From positions 48,853,489-48,917,488 of the forward strand of contig NW_019211455.1 of the NCBI RefSeq assembly GCF_002443255.2: 64,000 nt of DNA, read 5' to 3'. The position numbers and the translations under genes were made by a program. Under the pieces are notes generated by a model. That model did not search any database. It worked only from the letters and a program-made list of their open reading frames with translations, and had not been told where the DNA came from. Shown here one piece after another: positions 41,004-53,215 of this stretch. This DNA comes from Varroa destructor (taxonomy: Eukaryota > Arthropoda > Arachnida > Mesostigmata > Varroidae). Position 1 is the stretch's first letter; every line of letters starts with the position of its first letter.

Positions 41004-41060
41004 CTCGGGAGCTGCCGCTGCGCTCGCCAACGAGACACACTCACTCACGCTAGAATCACG
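41004..41060 (-). other. Candidate non-coding first exon of XPOT (3' end at 41004)
   Basis: On the minus strand a GC-rich segment ends in CCCGAG/GTAAGTATC, a near-consensus donor. ATGs just upstream are closed by stops within a few codons, consistent with an untranslated leader. It would splice over about 5.2 kb to the acceptor abutting the XPOT start codon. The 5' boundary is unknown. Confidence 0.35.
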
Positions 41061-41655
41061 TTGCTCTCGTGGTATCACATTAAATTGATGCGGCCATAAA
41101 ACATTACCACTCCCTGCCAGATAAGACACCACACGAAACATCAACCACTAAGCCATCGCTGCGATTAGCCAGGAACACACGTCAATTCCTGGACCATCCG
41201 TCACCACCAAACAGGGATAACACAATAAAAAGGTACTGATAATAATTCGACCACAACGGCAGCGGCGGCAGCTGCTGTTGAGAACACTATCAATACAAGC
41301 AGCAGCAGCGGTAGCACGAGTAGGGCCATCAAGAAGCAATAGTAATACGACCACGGCTATAAGCAGCAGCACTGTCGCCATCAAGAGACAGCACCATTCC
41401 AAAAGACAAACGTTACTAGAAGCGCCTAAATAGCAGTCGCTGTTCTCACAGGTAACTAGTGCTAGAATATAACATAGCGCTAGAGGGGAGAGAGAGACAG
41501 TGAAATAGCGGATCGGAGGGCGGCAGCAGCAGAGAACAGAGAGACGAGACAAAACCGAGCGCATTAATTAGCAAAAAGCCTAGCGTGAATGAACAAACTG
41601 GGGCTACTGCCCTGCGAACTAGAACAGCGACCACATATCACCGGATTTTGTCTCG

Positions 41656-41882
41656 GTAATGAACTGGTGGGTAGCGTATTTGCCTGCTAAACTTGAAGGA
41701 CGCGTGCTGGGCAGGATTCGAATCCGAGCGTGGATTCACGTCGTTTCGTGCTGAGCCCAGCGATGTGCTGGAATGCCTGATGGCGGTATTCAACGTAAAA
41801 CTCGAAATATTTAAAGATTCCCGGATCCAACGGTGAAAAACAGGAGCCAGTTCACTAACTATTTGTTCATCCATCCATCCAG
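41656..41882 (+). repeat. tRNA-derived SINE-like element, copy B
   Basis: The head has an A-box-like region (tggtgggtagcgt, about 41665-41677) and a B box gattcgaatcc at 41715-41725, spaced as in a tRNA gene. A body of about 140 bases follows, ending in an (ATCC)n run at 41869-41881. Tandem short-repeat tails are typical of SINEs. Confidence 0.6.
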
Positions 41883-42639
41883 CTAACCATCAAATAGCAT
41901 CAACAAACATTAACAGCAGCGCGCGCCCAGTGTTGAACGGAACGAGGAGTCAGATGACAAACACTTTTAGCAGGGACAATATGATGAAATAAGTGAAGAA
42001 AAGGCTTGAAGCTAATAACATGGAATCCAGTAGTTGAGTTGGCGCAGACGGCGGCCACAAGCCGTCATTTGTAGTCATCTAATGTGGTAATGTACAAAAA
42101 TGTGTAGGAAACGGACAGGCATCCGTAAGCATATCGTCAAACAAGAGTCAATGAAGCGTAACATTTTTCCTGATCATGGTTGATGGCTTTTTACGTTGAA
42201 GAAAATACTTGTACAGACGTCGGTTGTTTCCGGAAGCTTGTCGTTTATAGGATACATATGAGAGAAAAGGTAACTGTATGGGATAGTTAAAGCGCAAAAT
42301 AAAATTAGAAATTGTAGATAGTGAGACCGTAAACGGAACACTGCCACGTTTGCAGGGTGACTCTTCAAAATTAGCTTTTTATTATGGTAACACTAGAATA
42401 AAACAGAATTTTTTTTTTTCGATTCTATTGAACGAATCAAAGGAACTTCAGATTTGACATTATGAACACATCGCGTGCTGCAGTAAAGTTCTCCCGAATC
42501 TATATTTTAGTCTATGTCGTTCTCATCTTTAAAGTGAGAAATAAATTTTAGACACCAACAGAGCAATTAACTTGACAGATACACGGAAACAAGCCTAAGA
42601 GAAAAAGGAGTTGTCAGCACGAATAATAAGCTCTATTAA

Positions 42640-42850
42640 ATGCCGTGAAAGTTCGCACTGTTTTTGTATTATGGTGAGGGAAAGGGACATCGTTGTCTCG
42701 CCCAAAGATGCAAACCCTACCGATTCATTCATTGTTACAGGTGATCGTCGAATAACAAAAACAGTAGCCGGGATTCGATTTCGCCAATGTTCGTGAAGGC
42801 AGCCTTGACAAGGATCTTCTATTTCTTCAATTAACGACCGAAGCATTTAA
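42640..42850 (-). repeat. tRNA-derived SINE-like element, copy C, degenerate
   Basis: Minus-strand B-box-like atcgaatcccgg (plus 42768-42780). Upstream is a tgcct segment as in the other copies, and the downstream body includes acgatgtccc, comparable to gcgatgtgctgg in copy B. The head is shorter than in copy B. Confidence 0.35.
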
Positions 42851-43043
42851 GGCTGTTTCAAAATGTCCACAAGTTACTCACGAGCTTGGCGAACCTGTCG
42901 CTACCGAACAACTGAGTGACTACCATGTCTATAATAAAATGAAGGCTCTAAATTAATGAATAGATTGACAGTAGTACATGTTTCGTGTACATATTCGCAG
43001 TGTAATAATATCACATAATAATAACACCAGGCCGTCTGTCACA

Positions 43044-46000
43044 ATGGTAAATTTGTTAACGGTGCTCGAAGATGCCATCGAGGAGGTGGCCCTTGAAGGC
43101 TTGGACGGATCTACACTGCCGACATTGTGGGTGAGTGCACAACATGAAGTTGAGGTTTCGCGCGAGATTCATTCATTTGAGTACTGCATTATATAATGGA
43201 AATAATAGAGAGATTAAGCTTTTTCACACAATTAATTAGACATACTACGATATGGGTCTGAAATCTTAGCTATACTAAGCGTTTTATCATAAGACTTGTC
43301 ATTCTCTACGTTAATATAGTGGTCAGAAATTGCGTAGCAGAAGCATTACATGTATTTAAGTACATTCGGAATTTCTTTTATGAATGAATCTATGATAATG
43401 ATAGAATTATTTAAAAAAAAATTAGAAAGATTAGCTAATTTCTACATAAATTGTTTGACGTACCCCTTTGGCAACTTTTTATTAGGATTATAACGACGCT
43501 ATGCTTTATGAACTCTGCAGAGACAGCTTAGTTTCGTAATAAGAAAATACCAGATGCGCTTGCGACATTGCTTTTTGGCCACATTTCTGTACTACTTTAC
43601 GCGGTCGTGGTGATATAGATTGATATAGCACCGCCATTTAACAAAATTTCAATGTGAAGTATGAAATCACCGTATTTGAATCTGTTTTATTCTTACAGCT
43701 TCGCATGGAGGACCGATATCGGCATTCAGGGGAGAAATGTGAGCTAGATGCCCAATTCAAACAATTTATCTGGTCAAAGGTACTTATTGATGCTGTATAT
43801 TGCTCCGATCGAATCTATAACTTTTGTTACAAAAATTAAATTAAGTTGATTAAGCCTTTGATTACGTGAGTCTCTACTCCACGGATGATTAACAGTGAAA
43901 ATGTGTAGGAAAAGTAGTCAGTTTCAAGCGAAAATGAAAATGTTGTATCTGCAGCTGCGTGCGCGGTCACTGCCCTAGCAATCACTGAATTACTAGTAGT
44001 CGAAATCAGTTCATCGATCGAATGAGATCGAATCAGAAGGTTGAACAACTAGTTTTTATTTTTACCCAATTGACCTACCTATTTAGTTTTAAAGTTCTCA
44101 TCTTCCTTTCTCTTTAAAATGATTTTATAGATTTTGTTTGATAATCGGCTCCAGCTGTTTCGGTTACCTGAGGATCGTCGCGATGTCTTCATTTTTGATC
44201 GGCATAGTCCCGAATATATGGACGACTGTTGCCACCTGACGAAGGCGAACTACAACGTACACACGCATGACGTCTATCCAGTCGAGGTTAGGAGATTCGA
44301 AATGTTTTAAAGAAGAACTCATTTCATAAGCCGCTGATAATGTATCTTCCAGATTAGCTGTTGGAAACAAGCCAATGATAATTAAAGCCGAGATCTATAA
44401 CTGTACAATAAAACATCTATAATTTTTCGAATCTGTTACATTATTTGAATTGATATTTTACGCAAAGCCCCTAGACAATTATAGCAAAAGTGTCGAAATC
44501 ATAGTACATTCTTCTACAATAGCAAGGATACAATGTCCACCTTGTAGGCAGTATTCTTTGTAGGCTCCTTAGGTTTCGATTATAGTTATAGCACACCACG
44601 AGTTTGACCACGTTGAATAAACAAATTATTCGGTTGTTGTCTATATTTAGCGCGTTATGATTCCCAAACTTTTCAAGGGAATTTATTTATCGAAAACAAT
44701 TTATTTCCTCTTGTTTAAAAACCTGAAAATATATTTTCTCATTTGCAGGTGCTGAAAATAGGTCGATCTGTAATGGGCAGTTGTGCAACATTCTATACCC
44801 GAACAGACGTCACAGGTAATATTCGATTCTGTAAACGGGAATTTAATCATACTTCTGCATAATTTGTTACACCTAGCAATATGTATGCAAAATGATGCTG
44901 CATGTACAAATGTAATTCTCAATTATCTTTTCATGCGTTCTTTATAAATACGTCGAATTTAGAATTTTTAAGGAATGCATACCTTTATTCGAAATCGATT
45001 TCATGTTATTCGAGTTGCCTATATGAATCGCCATGGTATGATATAGTTGATTAACTTTTTAGAAGACATTTAGTCTTCTTAAATAACTTCATAAATCTTA
45101 CATGTTTTTATCACGCTGTTACTTAGATGAGCTTCGTGAGGTTGAAGGTATGCAAAATTTCGAGTATGCAGAAAGCATTATGGGCAGAAATCACGTTTTG
45201 GTCGCCAACCAGCAAACTCGATCAAAGGTGAGTATTTAGTTGTATCTTTATCAAGCGTTATTAGTTATGTAGATTAAATCATCAGAAAAAAATTATAGTA
45301 CTATTATAATAATGTTTTTAATAATGAAAATAATAAATCTGGTGCGACTTCGACATTAATAATAGATTTCTTGTTAAAATCTTGCAGACGCTGTGCGGCT
45401 CCTCCTGTCGTTTGGAAGAGATTCCTTCGATGACCGACGTTATGTATTGCATTCTCGAACGTGTGGGGAGGTCTCGATATAATGGAGAAATTACACCAGG
45501 GCCCAGCGGTCTGATCAAGGTGAATGCTACTTTTTTCAATGGAGTCTAATAGTTTTGTAGTTTATGTATCTTTTTTCTTAGGATAAATCGGAAACCTCTA
45601 AATCGTCAATGTCAGTTACGGTGAGATGATCTAGGCATTACGTCGCATAATTTAAACAACGTAGCATTCAGTTCCGTCTCCGTAGAACACAAGCGAACCG
45701 CAATAGCTCTGTAGTTAATTTACAATTAGTAATACTATTATGCTCGAATTGTTCTGGCTGTAATCTAGGCATTTAACGAGACTGCTGGCGCAATTTTCTA
45801 CTACAAAAAAAAGCTTGGTACTTCGGGAGTAGTAGTTTGGCAAGGAATTCGCATTTCTCTACCAGGAAAGCAGCAAAGTGGTAACCTGATGCACTTACGG
45901 AGGTGCGCAATAATTCACTATAATAAAATTTGAAAATAGATACTTATTTGAATAAATAAACGTATTTATAAATAATATGCTTGGTATGAACTTGTTAACC

Positions 46001-49000
46001 AAACATAAGGATTGAAATACAAGGTACTCACATACAATATTTAGGGGGCGTTTTTTTTATTTTATTGAATAACTCTGAAACTCCGTACACCAAAACAGAA
46101 CAGAAACAGAGTTCTTGTGCGGCTACTATTTAAGGTAGGTTGTTTTCCTATGTTCTATAAAAGTCATGGAAATGTTTGTTTGATGAGCGTACATATTGGT
46201 ATTGTGTATTAAAAGGAGTCTTCGTTGCACCATCGATAGAAGGCTCAAACAACGCTAGAGCTCTGTAGCAATCCTTGAAACCTAATTTTTTTAGATTAAA
46301 GACTTATAGATTGCACTGTTGCTTAGGCACGGTGCTGCGAATATATCGTGGCGTATATATATAATAACGTCTGTTCCACAAGCTATATTTTACATAATGG
46401 CACCTGACGGAGGTGATAGTAAACAAAGAAAGATCTATTTCAAAACTTTAACTTCTGTTAAAGTTACCTTTGATAATTCTGCGTTATATATTATTATTAT
46501 TATTAGATATTAAGCTTGGTTTTTGGTATTTCCCTACATATTCGATGTTAAAAGGTTCTTCCGACGAATTGAGTCTCCTCAAGACAGAGCAATCCACGAC
46601 GCCGCGCAATACCTCCTTCAGAAACCATTACATCGGGAACTATTGTCAATTTTGCGTACTGAGCTTGTGAATATGCAAGGCTATGTGTTCAAAAAAGTTA
46701 TTCGGGGGACGCATAAGGAGCTATTCGAAATGAAAACCATCACTTGGAAGGAATATCAGCCGGATGCAAGCCCTACTGAATGCCAGACAAAATGTAAGTA
46801 ATCTTTTCAAAACTTCTCAATCCATGTAAACTCCACCTTATCTTATAGCATTCTAATAGCTTTCCAGTAAACCTTATATTAAAAAGAAAAAGAAGAAAGT
46901 TCAGTAATACATCTTTCCTCACTCTCTCTGACCGTTGCCAGCTCAGCAGGTTCGAATGGCCCGAGTCATGCAGCTGAATAAGGCTGCTTATGACGCATAT
47001 GTTGAACAACAGGAAGCTGGATGCTCAAAGGAGGATGATCTCGACGCAAGCCGGGGCGACGAGGATGCGCATGTGGATGATCTTGAAGGAGATACTGATC
47101 TCGAAGGTAGCCAACGGGCGTTGTTCTCGCAAATTTCTCGCATCTACGACGGGTCCAAAGCGCCTTATAACTACACTATTCTTCAGTCAGCATATAGGGT
47201 GTGTTTGAAATCTGCTAAACTATTGTTATGCGAATATGTTTGAGCGTGATTACTATAGAGATACAAAGGCAGAACACATAATGATCGGTTTGTGACTTTA
47301 CGTTGTTCAGCCTTGACATCTTAGTGCATGTCAGAGAGCGGCTGTTCTAACCAATGAAAAACGTTTACGACAAATAGGAAAAAATACAAGAAGCTCCACG
47401 TTAGAGGTTATTTCGTTAGGACATTCTAAGTCTATGTCTTTAATTGTGTAAATTTTATGTCTTTAATGTGAAAGCTCGTGACGACGTTATCGCTATTGTG
47501 GATGCGTTACAGGCAATCGAAGAGGCTGGAGCGTCGGGACTGACGATGGCTCAGCTCGCGATTCGACTTGCTATGCCTCGTCTATTTATTCGGAATCTCG
47601 TTAAGTCACTGACCAAAGAAGGCTCCGTCAGCCATCACTGTATCGCCATAGGTCGCCAACAAGTGACCATCTACGTAAGCAATGTATATGCCGACGAAAT
47701 AACGCAGGGACCTCGAATGCCGCCTCTCCCACGTCCTGCAACTATGCTCGCATTACCAGCACCTGGCGATGACAAAAAACAAGTAGGGGATTCTGGGTTA
47801 AGCCACGCTTCACCTGCAAAGGCGGCAGAAGGAGCAGCAAATATTAACGACCGGTTTGCCACTCAACGGACGCTTGCTCGGGCGGTGCGCATTGTTGAAT
47901 TGACTCGTGAACTCAAGGTAATTCCGCATCCGCCACGACTGCTTCGACAGTTACGTCGTGAAGAACAGGAAGCCGGTATGAAGGACAGACTTTGCAGACA
48001 CAGTCTTGATAGAATCCTTCAAAAACTTGATGAGACGGGTTACATCAATACGGTCGTCTGTAATCTCGGTACAAGTAAAGGCTCTAAGGAGCTCATGATG
48101 ATTTGTGCGGCCGATGTGGACGGAAATCATGAGCAAGTCCGTAAATGTATCGAGCAATGGCAGTTAGCAGAGAGTACAAAACCGACTCACGTGTACAAGC
48201 GGCGCGGTCCCGACCTCTTCACTAATCAAGGAGGCAAGGTATACCCACCAATTAATCCTGCAATGGCGAAAAAGTATGGCTACAAGCCAAAATTCCGTCG
48301 AGCCAAGATTATGTATCAGTTCCTGCATTATATGCTGTACAACTACGACGGAGAGCGGGTCGACAAAGTAGATTCGAACATTAGCGATAATCCGCCACAG
48401 CAACCAGTCCGATATCAAGAGGACGTTTCATGGAAGATGTTTATTCCACCACTGGGCGGTGACCGAGTGCCGGGTTGGTGTGTGTTAGGTGATGCTTGGC
48501 TTCTCTGTCCGCTTTCGTTATTTGTACAGTTGTGCAGTGTGGTCTTCGAGGTACCGCAAATCGAAGAGTTTCTTGGTCATCCAGTAAAACAGCACTACTT
48601 ATTAAGCAACCTGCCTGACGAGATGCGCGACCTACTGCTGTTCAATCGCCGGTGGTTGTACCAACTTCATGATCAAGCAACAACATTGAGTCATATGGGC
48701 CTTGGCAAGTTTGGCCCCCAGAAACATAAAGAAAAGGACCAGATTTGGTTCTTTCTTAATCGACGCATAACAATTGTCGACACAAGTGGCTACACCGGAT
48801 TTATGCGCACCAATCTCGAAGAGACAGATTTCGTTACTGAAAGTTACGATCTTCAGACGGAAGAGGACATCTTCGCGTTTTGGGCACGGATTGAAGACAT
48901 CTCATTGCGGACGTCGTTAGGCATGTACAGTAAACTCGCGGCGAAGACCTATGTTACGTATTTTGCCGGCATGAAACCTGAGCTGATTCAAGCAGCCCGA

Positions 49001-51625
49001 AAATACGATTTTGACTATGAGGATGTGGGCAGTTTACCTCCAGGCGATCATCAGGGCGCCTGTGGATTTGACTCAGGCTTATTTGCGCACAGGAGATCTA
49101 ATTGGTCTGGAGTGCGTCACGGACCATCGAAGATAAAAGAAAATATGGAAACAGTCACTTCACAGCTTAAGGTAATCGAGCAACAATTTCGCAAAATTAC
49201 CAAAAAGCGAACTGACATGATGATGAACCTTTCCACTAATAATTCGGCAGTGGCAGTCATACCCAGGGTTATGCCAGTTCCAAAGAAGAAACCAGTAGCT
49301 CGCAAGAGGGAATTTATCATTCGGAACAAACGCGTTTACAAACGCGATGGCCGTCGAGCTGTGGATTTAGATTTGAAAGATGTTGAGGCGCTAAAGAATA
49401 TGAAGAATTTACGAAGAGTTCGCTGGCGAGCTGAACACGATTACATCCTCCTACTTGTTAAAACGCTCAGCTCGGTAGTCTATCCGGAGCATGGTCGGCT
49501 TGTCATTCCTGCAAGTAAAGTACGCGACCTGCTTCAGACAATGTTTCCTGATACGTGTAGCGACAAAACAAAGTTTGCTGCTTTGCGCAGGGCCAATCTT
49601 TTACAGAGGTATCCGGAAAAAATGGCTGCTTCGAGAGCTATGCGATTCAATATCATTAGCGAGCCGCAGATTATGCAGCTCGTTGAGAAGATGCAGGAAA
49701 CCTCAAAAGCAGAGCTAAAACACCAGTACTTCCTCGAGGCTGTCGAGATCGCGCGGAACCTTCTTTCCCGTGAAGGTATCAAGTGTTCACCTCAACTAAA
49801 TCTGGAAGAGTCGGAAGATCTCGAAGTTGACGAATTGGAAGAGTCATTGGCGACGTTTCGCTACCGTGAGCCACTCAATAGCGTTGATGTTCATCAGGTG
49901 ACCGTCGCAACTGTGCTCATAGCTAGCTTCGCTCTAGACGGGAAGACCAATTGGTCATACCTTTTGTATACTATTTACGAGCGGTATCCTGATCCGTTAA
50001 TCCGCTTCGTTTTTAAGGGTCTGTGCAATAGCCAGATGATTGCTCGAAAGAAGACAAAAAATTACAAAGCAAAAACTGTTTTACACCTACCTGCTCTGCC
50101 GTATAGCCTCAGTTGTAAGTGGCATCACCTGGTAAAGCTTCGTTACAATGACGAGGTGGTCAATATCATGGCGCAACAGATGCAAATTGTGCGTCACGTA
50201 CGCGAAATGTCAACATCTGACGCCAATCCGACCCCTGCAGTAATGATGCTTTTTGCTAACATGGTGCTTGGAGGCCAAGCGGATGCCTATTTTGACTTGG
50301 CGAAGGGCAGCCCCATAGAATTTGTTCGTAAGACGGCCAGCGGCAAAGCCAATCCGAAGACTATGCCGAGCAGCAGCCGACTTGCGGCAATTCATGAAAG
50401 CATGATGGATCCAAGCGATGATGTACGCTACGATGAAAGTATACGTCTTCATCCATTGCCCCTGCAAGCTAAGCTCAAAGACAGTGCGGATCTTAGTTTT
50501 GGTTGTTACGCACACAAGATTAAAGGCGGTGAAATGCTGAAGAACGATCAGCATTCCGAGGCGATTCGTAGGCTGAAGGCGTACTATGACCCACCGGCGA
50601 GTACAGAAGAGGCTGAGACAACCATTCAGAAGGAATTTGCTTCAAAAAAACACCAGCAAAGTGACGGCGCGTTTGCCAGTGCTTCGTACCGATTGGTTGT
50701 TGCATCGAAAGAAGTCGGACTAAGCCTTCAACAGCTGTGGATTATCCAGGGTGGACGGATAAGCTACCTTGAAGCTATTCTAGCAACGCTATGTAACATC
50801 AAAGTTCTGTTACAAGTAGGCGTTAATCAGAAGCGCTTCGTTGCGTTCCAGCACTCGAGTCCATGGCTAATTAAGAGCTATCGGATGAGCAAGGAGATGC
50901 GTAAACGAGTCACGGACGCGATGGATGACGTGATGGAGAGGCCACGAAAGCGATCGCGTCCTAATCACAGCTCAGAGTGTGCCGAGGTCACCAGTGTCGC
51001 CGATGAATGTGCTCGCACTGCGAACAGCCAAGAAACCATGTCACATCATGTTGATCAGCCAATGACTGCTGGCAATATTGAACGAGATAATAATGAACAG
51101 GCACTGAATCAGCCTAACACATCGCAGCAGTCTGCCTCAGCAGCAGTGCGAGAAACGAAACATCGTCAGCGGAGGCGAAAAATGAAGTGTCTTTCGGCTC
51201 AACTTGAGAACTGTAAGCCCCTACTATTTATACCGCGTATGTGGAAACGACCTGATGGTACTTTGAATGTTCCAATCTTTGCTAAGATGCTTTTAGCTGT
51301 GTTCTCATTTGTGGTCGAGAACCCTGGCTCAACCGAAGAAGCGGTACAGACTAAATTTCGCGCTGTTATGGAACCGAGCGTTCATGTACTCGATCTGCTT
51401 GACATTCTCGTTCGACTAGAGTGTATAAAAAGGTTTTTTCTAGGGATGCCTCCTCCGGGCCCAGTTACGCTATTCAGTGCTCCAGTAATCTCGAGCGGTG
51501 TAACGGAGGATTCAGAAAGCCCCGACGATATTGTATTTTACGAAACAACGGAAGATGGTGCCCTTCGACTGAATGCCTTCTTTTCTACCAGTTTGCAGCA
51601 GAGATCTGACCTGCCAGGATATTGA
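43044..51625 (+). CDS. GTF3C1: General transcription factor 3C subunit 1 (TFIIIC220)
   Basis: Largest TFIIIC subunit, which binds the B box of tRNA and related pol III genes. Ten exons (43044-43130, 43699-43779, 44131-44286, 44749-44815, 45127-45227, 45388-45519, 45769-45902, 46555-46793, 46942-47198, 47513-51625) join in phase to 1788 residues; the human protein is about 2100. The N-terminus (VALEGLDGSTLPTLW) matches vertebrate GTF3C1. The B-block-binding segment includes MYCILERVGRSRYNGE. A winged-helix follows at AIEEAGASGLTMAQLAIRLA, then WKMFIPPLGGDRVPGWCV, GPQKHKEKDQIWFFLNRR, and near the end a last winged-helix with RLECIKRFFLG. The tenth exon is set at 47513, not at the upstream in-frame extension, because that acceptor keeps phase with AGG/gtgtgt and gives AYR-AIEE, matching the family. 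Acidic linkers occur near 47040-47110. The last exon is 4.1 kb without introns. Confidence 0.94.
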
Positions 51626-53215
51626 ATGTGATCGAAGATGTTCTACCGGAAACTAACTGCCATAAAATTAATATGTATAATCATATGTAGGATAGACGTA
51701 AGGCCAATATCCCAGTAGCTGTAGTTGTTTGTGTTTGTACGGACAAAAGCAACGATGAACATTTTGTTGTTGACAATGTAATAAAATTGTATTTTCCAGT
51801 AAAAATCTATACGCCATTCAACCAAAATTTTTATGAGCTGCTAATAAGAGTTTAGATAAGCAGTATGTAAGATGGTATTATATAAATGGAAACCAGCTCC
51901 ACATAAAGTTACATGCCCGTTTTTATCGGTTTGTTTGTTTATTATGTACGCTTAATAGGAAAATACCCACGCAGATACACATAGAACGGTGCAGTTTCCT
52001 ATACTACGCCTGGGTTAAACTTTTTTTTTATAGAGAAAGTGATCGTTGGCTTGAATTTTCTTGGTATTGCTTGATAAAATTCGATTTATTATCTCGAAAC
52101 AATGCAATGACAAAATTCGTAGATTTCTTACAATTACAAGACAAGGTTCGTTGCCTATTTAGGCCTCCAGGCATACTGATTTTTCTTACTTAAATACCAA
52201 AAGGCTACTTACAAATGTCATTTTGTACACCGAATTGTGTGTTGTTCTATACTACTGTCACAATAAATTAGAATTTAATTATCTAATCCAATCAGTGCAT
52301 ACTAGTAGCGATTTATTCAAGAATAAACAATGACGACATCGGTACCTTTTGAACATATACCGTTTTCATAATTCATTATTATTATACGATTATTAGCCAC
52401 AGGTTTTGACGTATGCATTTAAGTGTTTCTTTCCTACGTCCATATTATTTGCTATCTCCGTGACTTTTAACTCACTTTGGGTCATTTTGTACATACATGA
52501 TGTAATTTAACATATTTTTTTCTTTTTGCATGTGCTTTTTGGTATTGCCAGCAGGATAGAGTATTCTGCTTTTGTTCGAAAAACTACAGAGCTATTGTTT
52601 TTCAATATCATATCTGTATTACTTTCTTATTCTGCAATAACAAATTTTACCTCCATTCAGTCTTTATTCGAAAATGACACAGAACCTTGGTTGAAATTAG
52701 CTTGGTCAGCACGTGTTTACGCGGCCATACAAACTTGGAATTGCTGTGCCAGGAAAAAGACCCCTAACAGCCAACGGCGGCGACAGATTTCTATACTCTG
52801 AGAACGAAAACTTGTTATTCTATTTTGACATGGACGTCTTGTTTTGTTGATTCTTTCGCCTACACCCCAAAAAAAACAAGCATTAGCACGCCATAATCCG
52901 CATAGGGAGAATATCTTCAACAAATAAATTGCAGAACCTACATCAATATAATTCTCCAGCGAGGTGACCAGAAAGTATTCGGTTGAGTACAGAATCCATC
53001 GCAAATAATGAACTTTACAACATGTTGATATCGTTGTTTCTAGAATGGCTATTGTTAACGAGTCGACTCTTCATATTGTGTTCGATAGTCGACCAACTAG
53101 TTCAGACCACTCATCGTATCATCCGTGATGCGCTATTTGAGACTATTTTGCATTATTTTTTGTTTATCACCAAGGGGATGTGACGAGATTGGAAAGCCGA
53201 TTCAGCGACTCGCGT
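51626..53215. other. Convergent intergenic region
   Basis: AT-rich, no gene seen. AATAAA at 51780-51785 is the likely GTF3C1 poly(A) signal. Confidence 0.45.

Larger units (their letters stand above)
35799..43043. other. Divergent intergenic region between XPOT and GTF3C1
   Basis: No supported protein gene. It holds GCA/GCT-rich low complexity at about 40870-41400, a candidate XPOT leader exon ending at 41004 (minus), two SINE-like elements (41656-41882 plus; about 42640-42850 minus), a 16-bp perfect palindrome at 38446-38461 and several short TA or AAT runs. The 138-codon minus frame at 41148-41564 is a by-product of the GCA-rich sequence. Confidence 0.4.

Noticed and set aside
41148..41564. 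138-codon minus-strand frame rich in Leu, Cys and Ala
   Set aside because: It reads through GCA/GCT-rich low-complexity DNA, which lacks stops in this frame; no domain or homologue is recognisable.
47444..47512. In-frame upstream extension of the last GTF3C1 exon
   Set aside because: The acceptor at 47474 would need phase 1, which the previous exon cannot supply with a normal donor. The acceptor at 47512 keeps phase and restores the family sequence.
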